Source: CG2-30-44-17 sp964344725
Lineage (GTDB): Bacteria > Patescibacteriota > Gracilibacteria > UBA1369 > UBA12470
Assembly (NCBI GenBank): GCA_964344725.1
Contig: CAYFOI010000001.1
Coordinates: forward strand, 1-64,000
Reading direction: 5' to 3'
Length of the DNA stretch: 64,000 nucleotides
A program made the position numbers and the translations under genes. Numbering within the stretch: the stretch's first letter is position 1; the number at the start of each line of letters is the position of its first letter. The notes below the pieces were generated by a model. It saw only the letters and a program-made list of their open reading frames with translations. It made no database searches and was not told where the DNA came from. This document shows positions 55,501 to 63,394 of the stretch, one piece after another.

Positions 55501-58500
55501 AGACTCGCCTTCGCTGAGCACAGTTGTACTCCTGCCAATATGCCCATAATTTTCAGAAGCATCAGTGAGTCTAAGAGTAACTTCGGTATCAGAATCGTTA
55601 TAAACAAAATTTTCATACTGATCGTACCCTTTAACCAAAATCTGCTTAGTCTCACCAGTCACAATAAGATCACTACCATCACTAGTCTCAAGTCTAAGCT
55701 CATGTATAGGTCCAGGCACAGTCGCAACAACATCGCTACCAGGCTCAATGCCGAGAGTAGAAGCCATGACATAAGCATCGCCAGCAACAGTCGAAGCCAT
55801 AAAAGCTCCACTGCCAGTGCCTTCTTCAAGCTGTATTTGCGCGGCGGATGCCATAGAGCCATAAGTGTCATCCAGCACGCTCAACGTAACAACAGGATTA
55901 AATCCATCAAGCAAATCTCCATCGGCATCCGCCGCATAAACAACAAAATCAACTTCGCTCACACCATCAGCAGTTGTGCTACTTGTCTCAGGTTCCACGA
56001 CAAGGTTGATGCCATTCATTACCTCAATGTCCAAACTAGTTTCAGCGCCTTCAACACTACCACTCAACGTAGTAGTGCCTTCTTCTACGCTAGAGATAAC
56101 AGCAAAAGGTACATATCCCTCGAACGTAGTGATTTGTATGCCGTCAGTTGTCGAATCCTCATCAAAAGTTTCAGAATAAGAACTGCCGCCTTCGATATTA
56201 AGGGTGACAATATAAGGATCGTTGTAAGCAATATTTCCATATTCATCATAAAGCATCAAAACACCATCCATCTTGTTAAGTCCTCCGGCAGCCATCACAG
56301 TAGAAGATGTCAAAAATTCCATCGACACAGGAGCGCCTGGATAAACATCAACATCAGCGTCATCTACAGGGTAATAATTAGGTGTGATTTCAGCTGTAAC
56401 TTCCAAAGAACCAGAAGTAGTAGTCGCTGTGATCTCTGTCTCTGCAACACCTTCCGATACAGAGACATATTGCCTATCAATTTCAGCATAATCATTCCCA
56501 GGATCAACAATAGTGAACTCAACAACACTATAACTATCCGAATCATCAATAAGGCCATACTCATTAATAACTTCTGCCCTAAGTTTCAAAGATGAAAGTC
56601 CATCAGCAGGTATTTCACTTATATAAATCACATTTTCAGTAACAATAGTCTCCACATAATCTGTCGAGGAATAAACATAGTCACGTTCCCACATTGAGCC
56701 ACCTGCAAAAACACCATCATCACTTTCAAATTCAAAATAATCATCAGATGGATCATCGATAGGGTTAGTCCCATAAAGAACCTCCATGCCATCCCAAACG
56801 CCACCGTCATCGGTATCAGGATCGTATGACAGAGTACCGATTTGATGCTCATCAGTAGTTGTTAATCCATCGCCGTCATCATCGTCAGACTCAACATCAA
56901 CAACAACTTCATAATCAACCTCGCCATCGTCAGAAGCATCTAAAGGATCCGTATCACTAACGACCTCTGCGAAATCCGTAACACCGCCATCATCAGTATC
57001 AGGATCGTTAGGGTCAGTATCATAAACAAATAACTCTTCATTATCCGAAAGCCCGTCACCATCAGCATCATCAAGCCTACAATCATAAATCTCAATAATA
57101 TTCACAACCATCATTGCAAACTCAGCACGCGTAATATCCTTAGAAAGCCAAGCAACGAAATTCCCATCACTTTCAATCTGTGAATCAAACCATTCTTGGA
57201 AACGATCTCCACTATAATGATCAACTTCTAAGAAATAGTCCTCCGGCAACATTCCAAGGCTTTGAGCATTGATAACATAGTTGTAATACCAAGGCAGATC
57301 CATACCGTCATATCCATCAGAATCATAAGAGCTATCAAGTAGCGCAGCAGACTCGGTTATAACACGTATAGCTTCAGCAACACTTATGTTGTTCTGAGGC
57401 AAATAATATCCGGCGTAAGTACCACCTTTATAGCCGGCAACAAGGCCAAGATTTTTAGCATCTGCCACACAATAATAATACTCCTCCGAGATATCCGAAT
57501 CAGGGAAAGGATCGGTGCTGTATTCACCCTCGACCGCCTCCTTTGTATTATCTGAGTACTTATCACAGTAGTAACAAATTCCACCAAGCATCAATTCAGG
57601 GAACTCTTCACGTTTGATAGCCTGGTCTGGACGAAAACTACCATCATCATAACTGGTCAAAATACCTCTTAAATAAAGCTCTAAGATGTCATAATAAGCT
57701 TCATGATCAGTACTTAAATCTGAAAATAGGGGAGCACCAGTAGCAGAGAGAGGATCGTATCCATTTTGCAGCTCATCCCAGTCGCTATAAGAATCTGAAT
57801 CCGTATCAGACAAATAATAATCTGTACCAATAGTATATTCATAAAGATCATTGATGCCGTCGCCATCAGAATCCTGAGTTGAAGTGCTAGAAACAACCTC
57901 TTCAGCTCTAGCAATAGGGATCAAAGGTTTACTGCTAGATGCAATTTGCCAGCCGCTCTGTACTTTGCCAAGCAACGTAGCCTCTTCATTATAAGAACCT
58001 ACCAAAACTTTCGCTACAAGCTCTCCATCAACAGTCAAATAGAATCCACTCGTGAAATTCTCCTCAACAAGTTCAATCTCAACTCCTAAATCATCACGTA
58101 CGAAAATCTGCCCATTACTCTTAACAGAACCCAAAATTTTGTCAGTACCTTCCCATAGAATAACCTCGTCTTCATCTCCTTGTTCATACTGCAAGAAGTA
58201 GTTGTCATTTTCATCCAAGTCGCGAACTTCGACCCCAGTGACGCCAGTGATATCAGAAAGCCCTCTATCGCCATCTTCAATAGATATTTCCCATTTTGTA
58301 GGTACAACATACAAATATGCAATCTCCTCTCCATAATATTCAAAAACAATTTTAGTAGGCTCCTCACCCTCGGCACTGTTAACCGCCAACTCCAAGCCAT
58401 CATCTAACAAATCAATATCCCCAGCATCTATATCAACAGTAGCAATTGCAGTGCCATCTTCATTAAGAAGCACAAGATCCTCAAGCTCAGTTAAAGTATA

Positions 58501-61500
58501 AATACTGTCCTCGTAAGTTGTCTCAAGATCGTAAGTATAAAGATTCAAATGTGTCCAAGTAGTCTCAATCCCCAGATATTCTGAATTATTAAGATCGTTA
58601 TTCAGTGCTATAGCTTGAACATAAATATCTCCAGGCTCAGTTGTCGACATGACATCAAAAGTCGCAACACCATTCTTAACTATAGTAGGATTTTGGCTAG
58701 TGATTCGGCCGTACTCGTCACCTTCGAATATAGACAGTTCAATCTGTGTAAACCCATCCGAAGTGTTTATTTCGCCATACGAATCGGTAAGCTCAACGGT
58801 AACCTCCGCGGTGCTACTACCATTGGCATATATCTTTTCTCCAGAAGACACATAAGCTCTCAAATAGTCACTAGACTCAGCATTGTCAGGTATCCCATTG
58901 TCATCAGAATCCATCCCACTCAAGCTGTCATCACAATAGTCAACACCGCTACAAGCTGTTTCGATAGAAATACCGGTACCAATGGCGCTCAGGCTATCAA
59001 TCCAAGCCAAAATCATCTCTATCCACGTAAATACAGGTTCAGCTTGGAAGTCATCATCGCTCTCGGTCACGCCTTCGCCCACTTCTCCAGCGGCGACAGG
59101 ATCATAATACATATCAGGATTGTTTAACTCCAAATCCTCATCGTCAGCTTTCCCGTATCCATTAAAAGAAAAATTATATCCTTGCTGGTCACCATCCCCA
59201 ACTATATAGGCAATTTCATATCCAGTATCAGGGTCAGAAATATAAGCCTCAGAAGTCCCAAGATAAGTAGAAAGAACGTACTCATGTTTCTCATCAATAT
59301 TCATGTGCATCCAAGCGAGTGCATCTTCTAATTTATCGAGATCAACACTTTCTAAGAAAAATTCCTCAACGGTATCAGTATAAGCATTTCCCCCAGGGAC
59401 TTGAGCAATATCATTACCAAGATCTTCGATAATACGCACAAAATCTTCAACATCATCAGCATCAAAAACATTCGCATAATAAAGATCCTGGAACTCATAA
59501 TCCTGATCTTGGAAAGTAACATGCCTAGGATCATCAATAGGCAAAGACCTAGACCACTGAGCCTCAACTTGCTCTGTAATAACCTCGTTGGTTGGTTGCT
59601 TATGCTGATAAACACTGGATATCGAATAAGCCTCAGCTTCAGTCTCTACAAAAGCATCATCAAAAGGTAAATCAAACCAAGAATCATCCTCGGTGTCAGG
59701 GACATAAGCTTTAGTTACAGTAACATCAATAGACTCAATAGCATCATCATCAACATTGATAGTAAAGAAGTCATCATCACCAAGTAAAAACGCAGTCAAA
59801 TCATCCTGACTATCAGGATCGTAACCAATTGTCTCCAAAACATCGGCCAGCGAAATACCACCGCTAACTTCAGGTATGTCTTCCTCGTCTTCATAATAGT
59901 CAGCCAGCTCATCATACAAATAATCCTCATCAAAAAGCGCAATATCATCAAGATCCTTATAAGCCGTATCCCACGCACCTTTATCTTCAAGTTCTTCAAC
60001 AAGTTCTTCTACCTCAATCGCAAAATCGTCTGCATCATAATCATCATCTCCATCGAGATCATCACCCTCGTCATGGTCATCCTCAAAGATCTTATTAAGC
60101 TCTTTCGTAAACTCCTCAGCATAATAGTAATAACCCTTATTGTCCTGCTCCCAAAGATGCGAAAGTGACTCAGCCAAGCTAGCGTCAGTCAAGAAATCTG
60201 TGACCAAGCCTTCACCCAAGAACCATCTCACCTCTTTAAGATCGTTACAAGCTAGATAATCAGGCGTCATGCTCTCATCTCCCTCTCCAGCATCAATCTC
60301 CATAGTACCCTTATTGCTCTTCACAGGTTCAGAAGCGATCTCAGGGAAGCAAAACGTCAAGCTATCCACATAATCCCCATAATACGACATATCAAAATAA
60401 TTCCCGAAACAGCCACCATAATCCTTGCCCTCCTCATCAAACTCGCCAACAGTATCCAAATCATAAACTCTCAGCCCCTCAACAAGCTGCGACCCACGTT
60501 CCTCGTCATCATAAGTCCCAAGATAAGCGCTACAGTCAGCAACACTATCTATTTCCGTCACACGCTTTCCATAAATCATAATGTCAAAAGGCTTAAGCCT
60601 CGCAGAAACAGAATGATTAATAAAATAAGTCGGATCACCAACAACAGAAGGGCCTTCATCTTCACCTTCCTCCGGAACAAAATTAATAGTTATCCCAACC
60701 TCGACATTCGCAACGAAATAAATATCCTGCTGCAAAACATCCACAACATCATCAACCTCGCCCTCAAGAAGCTCGTTAACTGCACGCAGATAAGTCAGAG
60801 TAAACTCATCCTTCTTCCCAATAAGGGACATAGGGGAGTCAATATCACTCTGAGTCATTCCGCTATCATCAACATAAGAAGAAGAGTAACGACCAGTATA
60901 ATCTGTCCATTCCTGACTTTGAGCGATTAGTTTCTCAAAAAGCTCATAATATCGATTAGTAAATTGCTCAAAAAGATTCTTAGACTGCACATCTGGTAAA
61001 ACCTCAAAAGCAGTCTCCTGATCCTCGTCACCTCCTCGATCTTCATCAATCTCACCGTCACCATCAGCATCGTTATCTTCCTCGGTATCCTCATCACAAT
61101 ATCCATCCTCGTCGTCATCCCATTCGGGATGATAAGTGCCATCTTCATCAAAACAATTAGAATCATAACTGACATAATCCGTTTCCAAATTTCCTTCAAA
61201 ATCATTCTTGCTTATGCCAGACCAACACTCGTAACCTTCAGGACAATAAAAAGGATCTTCATCCACAAACATATCAGCAAACTCCTCCTGCAAATCCTCG
61301 TCACGCAGATTAAATAAGAAAGGACTAGCTTTTCTCTCAGGATCCCATCCAACCAAAACTTCCAAACCAGTAGGCCACCCGTCATCATCTGAATCTACAG
61401 AGTCATTGTCATCATCAACACCGCAAACACCAGGGCATCCATCACCATTATCATCTCCAGGCGGATCTTCATCCATACGACCATCACCATCAGCATCATT

Positions 61501-62505
61501 GTCGTCAGTCCCATCTTCATCGATGCTACCATCTTGATCATTATCGATTCCAGCGTAAGGATCTCCGAAGTCCTCATCTATAAAACCATCGCCGTCGTTA
61601 TCAACACCATCCTCTGGGTCCTCATCAATCTCACCATCGCCATCATTATCCTTGCCATCGGCGAACATCGATCCAGTAACTTCTATATATAAATCTTCAG
61701 CTAAATGTTTATTATACCTATTATAAGCAATCTCTTCCCAATATTGTGTAAACCTGTCATAAGACGCAAAACCGGTTTCAGAAACAGCTTTCTCTTCAGC
61801 GACCATATCTCCATAAAACAGCTTCTCATCAAACTCAGAATAATCCTCGACGCCTAAATGATATAAGTGATTTTTATCAAAAAACTCAGCAAGTTGCCCA
61901 TGAGCAGTCTCAGTATCATCAGAAGGAGGAACGATTACTCCATGCCAAGCTTCGGGCTTCAACTCTTCAGCAGCGCTATTTCTCTCAAAATCACCGGTAT
62001 CTTGGTTGAAAATATAAACCTTATCCTCAAAATCTGTATAAGGCAGCATGCTCAAAAACTTATTGCCACCTTTGGTAACAACAGGGAGTGGAACATCGCC
62101 AACAACAACAACACCTACAAGATGATTATCTTCATCCTCGATATCATCCCCATCAAAATAAAGCTTCTCAAGTGCATACGAAATCTCTTCGGCAGTATCA
62201 CCAGGTTGAACTTGAATGATTACAGACTTGGTCATGCCAAGAGTCGACTGCACATCATATGCATACCTATCAACTCTCTCCGCCAAAGTATTATCACTAC
62301 TCAAATAAGAACCATACTCATCTCGAAGCCCATCATAACTATTCGAATCATTGTAAACAGTACTATCAACCAAGATAGCTACAATCCCATACTCCTCAAT
62401 AACAGGCTTGCTATAAGAGAGGTCAAAAGTAATTAGCTGCGACCCAAGAAAGGCAACAATAAGCCAACTCGTAAGCACTCGTTTTAGAGGAGAAGAAACT
62501 AGCAT
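46585..62505 (-). CDS. Giant multidomain SLH surface protein (5306 residues)
   Basis: One uninterrupted frame. Signal peptide or anchor (about 8-28). An N-domain (35-285) with HLVGVVVVGDVPLPVV resembles the caspase-like fold of C25 peptidases without clear catalytic residues. Thrombospondin-3-like Ca-binding repeats (DNDGDGEIDED) at about 285-375. A first SLH triplet at about 1590-1800 and TSP3 to 1890, then Ig-like domains (about 1920-2500), FG-GAP repeats (about 2720-2850; DYNNDGLEDLLVA) and a DUF11-like domain (about 2965). A helical and Pro-rich zone spans 3490-4070, a FecR-like domain about 4305-4430 and a PKD domain about 4480-4600. TSP3 and a second SLH triplet lie at 4860-5136, TSP3 to 5236 and a Cys-rich tip CWVCPCPS. 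It is probably a wall-anchored fibre or adhesin. Confidence 0.9.
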   Translation of the reverse strand: MLVSSPLKRVLTSWLIVAFLGSQLITFDLSYSKPVIEEYGIVAILVDSTVYNDSNSYDGLRDEYGSYLSSDNTLAERVDRYAYDVQSTLGMTKSVIIQVQPGDTAEEISYALEKLYFDGDDIEDEDNHLVGVVVVGDVPLPVVTKGGNKFLSMLPYTDFEDKVYIFNQDTGDFERNSAAEELKPEAWHGVIVPPSDDTETAHGQLAEFFDKNHLYHLGVEDYSEFDEKLFYGDMVAEEKAVSETGFASYDRFTQYWEEIAYNRYNKHLAEDLYIEVTGSMFADGKDNDGDGEIDEDPEDGVDNDGDGFIDEDFGDPYAGIDNDQDGSIDEDGTDDNDADGDGRMDEDPPGDDNGDGCPGVCGVDDDNDSVDSDDDGWPTGLEVLVGWDPERKASPFLFNLRDEDLQEEFADMFVDEDPFYCPEGYECWSGISKNDFEGNLETDYVSYDSNCFDEDGTYHPEWDDDEDGYCDEDTEEDNDADGDGEIDEDRGGDEDQETAFEVLPDVQSKNLFEQFTNRYYELFEKLIAQSQEWTDYTGRYSSSYVDDSGMTQSDIDSPMSLIGKKDEFTLTYLRAVNELLEGEVDDVVDVLQQDIYFVANVEVGITINFVPEEGEDEGPSVVGDPTYFINHSVSARLKPFDIMIYGKRVTEIDSVADCSAYLGTYDDEERGSQLVEGLRVYDLDTVGEFDEEGKDYGGCFGNYFDMSYYGDYVDSLTFCFPEIASEPVKSNKGTMEIDAGEGDESMTPDYLACNDLKEVRWFLGEGLVTDFLTDASLAESLSHLWEQDNKGYYYYAEEFTKELNKIFEDDHDEGDDLDGDDDYDADDFAIEVEELVEELEDKGAWDTAYKDLDDIALFDEDYLYDELADYYEDEEDIPEVSGGISLADVLETIGYDPDSQDDLTAFLLGDDDFFTINVDDDAIESIDVTVTKAYVPDTEDDSWFDLPFDDAFVETEAEAYSISSVYQHKQPTNEVITEQVEAQWSRSLPIDDPRHVTFQDQDYEFQDLYYANVFDADDVEDFVRIIEDLGNDIAQVPGGNAYTDTVEEFFLESVDLDKLEDALAWMHMNIDEKHEYVLSTYLGTSEAYISDPDTGYEIAYIVGDGDQQGYNFSFNGYGKADDEDLELNNPDMYYDPVAAGEVGEGVTESDDDFQAEPVFTWIEMILAWIDSLSAIGTGISIETACSGVDYCDDSLSGMDSDDNGIPDNAESSDYLRAYVSSGEKIYANGSSTAEVTVELTDSYGEINTSDGFTQIELSIFEGDEYGRITSQNPTIVKNGVATFDVMSTTEPGDIYVQAIALNNDLNNSEYLGIETTWTHLNLYTYDLETTYEDSIYTLTELEDLVLLNEDGTAIATVDIDAGDIDLLDDGLELAVNSAEGEEPTKIVFEYYGEEIAYLYVVPTKWEISIEDGDRGLSDITGVTGVEVRDLDENDNYFLQYEQGDEDEVILWEGTDKILGSVKSNGQIFVRDDLGVEIELVEENFTSGFYLTVDGELVAKVLVGSYNEEATLLGKVQSGWQIASSSKPLIPIARAEEVVSSTSTQDSDGDGINDLYEYTIGTDYYLSDTDSDSYSDWDELQNGYDPLSATGAPLFSDLSTDHEAYYDILELYLRGILTSYDDGSFRPDQAIKREEFPELMLGGICYYCDKYSDNTKEAVEGEYSTDPFPDSDISEEYYYCVADAKNLGLVAGYKGGTYAGYYLPQNNISVAEAIRVITESAALLDSSYDSDGYDGMDLPWYYNYVINAQSLGMLPEDYFLEVDHYSGDRFQEWFDSQIESDGNFVAWLSKDITRAEFAMMVVNIIEIYDCRLDDADGDGLSDNEELFVYDTDPNDPDTDDGGVTDFAEVVSDTDPLDASDDGEVDYEVVVDVESDDDDGDGLTTTDEHQIGTLSYDPDTDDGGVWDGMEVLYGTNPIDDPSDDYFEFESDDGVFAGGSMWERDYVYSSTDYVETIVTENVIYISEIPADGLSSLKLRAEVINEYGLIDDSDSYSVVEFTIVDPGNDYAEIDRQYVSVSEGVAETEITATTTSGSLEVTAEITPNYYPVDDADVDVYPGAPVSMEFLTSSTVMAAGGLNKMDGVLMLYDEYGNIAYNDPYIVTLNIEGGSSYSETFDEDSTTDGIQITTFEGYVPFAVISSVEEGTTTLSGSVEGAETSLDIEVMNGINLVVEPETSSTTADGVSEVDFVVYAADADGDLLDGFNPVVTLSVLDDTYGSMASAAQIQLEEGTGSGAFMASTVAGDAYVMASTLGIEPGSDVVATVPGPIHELRLETSDGSDLIVTGETKQILVKGYDQYENFVYNDSDTEVTLRLTDASENYGHIGRSTTVLSEGESSFLISADDLGGVMNIIASGDNLMSGTLAINVRKEVDSDDIADIEPNVLYATLLGAPVGQVTYEDYFAGYFLFNGKTEAVVSLLDYPDPHKRLMQLNSNGKSTLIEGNFLVQKVLPSTDNLPTKIIWQDDPANLTLADILVILDEEVSASEDLSLETEAGVYVQIRSEDDLYDLSCSDTCSVLQDGNEVLRVSGDGQIMLFSMDYDLDINSTYDYPAVDLFQGGVRIATVLLASDFEEDVQVLDRDFDLSDYKSLDPGVYMKQHESSDYGFEVSFSGSSSADPIGYYLVDNLETLSAEQAPSLGYVSLEAAQDEGGVGFQGDNKNILLFSAGNTAGESNQHGVSEIGVLLGDPTIALDSNDSNALGYTKDIGRVILNGDEVIQDIVPLDYNNDGLEDLLVAYEDGRIKLLQNYESEERFKDRGDLLNIVSGILSYDHADFNLDGYEDLVIATEDACIEGEVCVYLYQNNEGEFDRINLDIDSGDQVYQILAADMNNDDYPDIVTSDNVGSIMVFYNDSGEIQEDGYYIGNTGVKVNDDDELGDEVFVYYDGATENDSSTTEDDSYFYDLTIPDEDGFDSLGSDTSDYFSSILGTSIGSLEISSDEAAITTEAEFVRADYDEGIYSVSKVGSDVNGGVIEPGDEIEYTITIANSAAQDISELYISDIDPTLLDMDTSSFACLSGCDTSDIEVDETGVTIRPYVVHGISLPAGDTLQIAYSSYVLDVPKVNITIGNDFDDYVDDDYLDIVASPEGNPTGQVVYFYSNGSYIESDEDKGLLNLFGGLRVINYTQSNSEPVDSSEVSQDLLENIFANSGLDLPDLETDADGDGTPDSLQSEKDDEMPDVAAKMLDTLSNDADGDGLVDSWDLSPAVAALADMAFSADAALEIDGDGVSLDLDVELLSDDLANSINGVLSSMICGGGCMAVPLNVAFLATGMFNLYGIPAGYDPGFPIFGVFAGIPPVCAGPMCNVPTSPFRLYFSITTTLGTAMAVCVGPYPLGQCWAFNLPILQMTGVCDTINSGISSALSSAGASVSSEDTDTMIMNSVHTVSDEDIANGGLESYALDDYQVSASFSSNIQIPGFPDVFTDWLKRQKEEIMGLLDLPDIYFIYPDFNSIGGAFSAEAFKETDTSDLNGLTKALTYLNSLPLIQIDTETVYFSIPSLSKEEWQKYKYQWEIWVEDAKKEVEDIADDWIDLGFSLELSQVEEFIGSMEANIQVIDEYLELPKEIVKFRQAQIILIKQIICYLDAIISYTGGYLKVQIERIEAWKQFIKDIKEAFETWKLLFQLSIDYQDSCDQCTTQRGSLIELLMKLFVFIPEIPVIDLPKWPDIVIDVSQIQAGIEISWPDVQFQSDPLILPDIPPLELPEILIGISGEIDLGLPTLPVLPSPPQLPELPELPGLVLVELPDIPPPPEVPELDMSIQIGLKIIGNVIKIICLVRQGLIPVPETQLKGKIEDITQRPLDVLFPFDLGFSLNLPSLSFDFVQRIEIIARMNLTVETNFIVDTVQEVADLSNSLSNIITGTWNQTMEAANEAGEAVGGAAGEADVSADVDLTYNYDDYGDIVDPDDSELVQEQLDLLAQVFEDLQDDLDEYQETVPDEIKLVAEESYLALEDLRDYEDVSIENYNEYYNLLADTPTESLISLKDQLVAYVDSNEAINAQVDDWDSMQRLLVHNSTSDYLLVDYVGTDAGWSNAEAIRDGIDNASSLTSENLDELQSDLFESVDNFFADASESDSDSESNSSYDLPAPVTEGMFIYNPEEEVNERLINYTAESDSPSKLVTFDMDNDGDEDIVYSYGGSIYLKENFGDEPDDLEFYDGVPRLASVDYFLPEIASVNLFQAGDIGNEEASMRFSGAVNEVLGGETIGYEVRYYESITDIDLDYDPIMKATLIVGAENEEVPFYDENDIEYTFGSEIETPEELVLYSEYDDLVFIPEDGSIMFPQVEKGFAYVSDVSKEGVLKNSYQRIIAYDSGETTVTGGDVLHALEDSEVTVDFGADEDFTLILTENTIFPIPTNFTVDLDLRVERGGIEVINKSGADAEEEQNLIEGMLLYEEDIIEITGGEATVTLLHGGSVELTEGQSYFYNSLVSFDSPYLTTTLENGTYYSQVWAIDDEGNYSTTSDTVLLAPQICADDSPPYPDAGASTKELGIFSSMELDASGSFDSDSEIVKYYWDTDLDVDSDDDGDPENDADYHHDLDPTVDYDDNGNAADDWDDPYMEIGPYDAAGTYYLMLWVEDEAGNASSQLITVNVYVPDIFVDSASSETGIVTGHIDPVMDNMPFIMVRERDSVLTQIITDSADANGKYYTDEEGNYEITDVDLENKVLILNSDGDTIAEFNPENGQLIITDDRYAADIFPTDLEWPTRLVIYEIASGEILQSIFLVTDSNTDVTIGDSSFEFTEETVAGMSGVHMKVINDWSFEVSVIGASDPLFPGSVEILDGNERVALIASDGNIYLLADDFDLELKEASELSEPLVIEMKYADEDMIEIYIAVDGDVSEETTEDLGLPETGNAYDVSEEESQDSDGGGISDEEELSYGLNPLDGADDVADNDGDGLSNSEEISLGTDLNDADSDGDGLSDYVEVINDLDPLEAIELPFADLSVDDPLFLDVYDMVEKGILSGYDIDGLTYFMPENEINRAEFTKIMLAILCITPREEAYLAPNVFYDILYDEDNLPWYYDETKEGYLQGFIVGYLADVDPVSGLTAFRPGSTITRAEAATIMLRALDEEGFIDLEVRDFEEGEPWWNPYTEAAQDLSPFLLGDSAGDETYILTAEEAADPNHLVTRYEFVEMSIRALHAYNCYTVDTDGDGLSDWEEENIYGTDPNDPDTDDGGVTDGEEADLNTDPLDDSDDDWDGDTLSNNDEYNIYGTDPYDPDTDDGGIWDGVEVNRGTDPLDASDDYSDLYDTLLIELGEGIYFVSDECWVCPCPSAITEGAQIQAGDIIYTSITNTDNTEVYAVSNEYEVK

Positions 62506-62506
62506 T

Positions 62507-62628
62507 AACCTGTAATTTTTGTTTTTAGGTACAATCCGTCAACCCTAATTATATCTGATGTAACAGGTTTGAGACAAACGCGAAAACAAAAAATCCGAAC
62601 CTGTAAAAATTAAATGACTTTACAGGTT
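62507..62628. repeat. Four AACCTGT/ACAGGTT motifs upstream of the giant gene
   Basis: AACCTGT at 62507-62513 and 62598-62604, ACAGGTT at 62563-62569 and 62622-62628. The last pair forms a perfect 10-bp hairpin (AACCTGTAAA/TTTACAGGTT). They lie around the promoter and up to the start codon, so they are a candidate operator array. One more copy (36298-36304) lies upstream of the other SLH gene. Confidence 0.6.
62548..62577 (-). promoter_or_regulatory. Promoter of the giant-protein operon
   Basis: On the minus strand TTGTCT (62577-62572) and a perfect TATAAT (62553-62548) are spaced by 18 bp. An ACAGGTT motif (62563-62569) lies between them. The start codon is 43 bp downstream. Confidence 0.65.
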
Positions 62629-62658
62629 GGTCATATCTGTTCTTATGCTTCAATGGGG

Positions 62659-62771
62659 ATTTGCTCCTTTCGTTATTAAATTTATCCAAAAGAATAAATT
62701 TAATACTTAAGGTATTCCGCTATTAGGAAGACTCACGGAGTTCATCTTCCTATCGCTGCGTAACGCAAATC
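62659..62771. repeat. Cloverleaf-like inverted-repeat element
   Basis: Outer stem GATTTGC (62659-62665) with GCAAATC (62765-62771). Inner hairpins are TATTAAATTTAT/ATAAATTTAATA (62675-62706, perfect 12 bp) and AGGAAGA/TCTTCCT (62726-62752). There is no gene in 62506-62835. It is similar in layout to the elements at 42331 and 63504. Confidence 0.6.
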
Positions 62772-62782
62772 TCGCCACTACC

Positions 62783-62811
62783 TAAAAAGCCCCCGCCATA
62801 AGGCAGGGGCT
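62783..62811 (-). terminator. Intrinsic terminator of the pilin gene
   Basis: AGCCCCCGCC (62788-62797) and GGCAGGGGCT (62802-62811) pair around ATAA, with one mismatch. On the minus strand TTTTT (62788-62784) follows. Confidence 0.85.
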
Positions 62812-62835
62812 CTAAAACTCTAGAATTCTAAAATT

Positions 62836-63357
62836 CTAATAAACTACAAAGTAATCATCCTCAGCTGCATCACCTGTAAATTCATCCATTGAAAGCTCAT
62901 CATGATGATCCTCAACAGCAGGGGTATCGTAAACAAAATCATCTCCACTTTCAGCGACCTCTAAGTTAGCTGCTATAGCATATTTTGTAAGGCTAGTGCT
63001 GCCGTCTGTAGGCTCCATAAACAAAACAACATAATCACCTGCACAGCTAGCTCCGAATGCAACGTTTGTGTTGTCATCATCTGGATCAGAAGGAATAGAA
63101 CCTATAAATGTTTGCAATGTCGAAGAAAGAGTAGCAGCACAAACAGGAGTATTAACAGTACCAATGTCGTCAAAAGTCCCATTTTCACTTAGATAATACT
63201 CAAGTCCAGTAGCAATACTCTGAAGATCTGTTTGTCTTCGAGCATCCCTAGCGCTAGCACTTCCACCAACAATCCTTGGAACAAGCGCAACAGCCAAGAT
63301 ACCGATAATAGTTACTACGATCAGTAACTCAATCAGCGTAAAACCTTTTTTGTTCAT
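62836..63357 (-). CDS. Type IV pilin-like protein (prepilin)
   Basis: A 173-residue prepilin. The leader MNKKG is followed by the class III cleavage and N-methylation motif G|FTLIELLIVVTIIGILAVALVP, with Glu at mature position 5. The mature domain has RDARRQTDLQSIATGLEYYLSENG, as in GspG/PilA-type pilins, and ends with an acidic tail (about 140-173). One Cys pair (VCAA...SCAG) may form a disulfide loop. It has its own promoter and terminator and sits next to the assembly platform gene, consistent with a type IV pilus locus. Confidence 0.92.
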   Translation of the reverse strand: MNKKGFTLIELLIVVTIIGILAVALVPRIVGGSASARDARRQTDLQSIATGLEYYLSENGTFDDIGTVNTPVCAATLSSTLQTFIGSIPSDPDDDNTNVAFGASCAGDYVVLFMEPTDGSTSLTKYAIAANLEVAESGDDFVYDTPAVEDHHDELSMDEFTGDAAEDDYFVVY

Positions 63358-63394
63358 TTTGTATTTGTTAAATATTTTATTGAAACCAAAGACA

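Noticed and set aside
55659..55871. Other short frames overlapping the giant gene on both strands
   Set aside because: All lie in alternative frames of a strongly biased gene, without start context or recognisable domains.
55234..56595. 453-codon plus-strand frame antisense to the giant gene
   Set aside because: No start context, a composition explained by the biased codons of the giant gene, and no recognisable domain.
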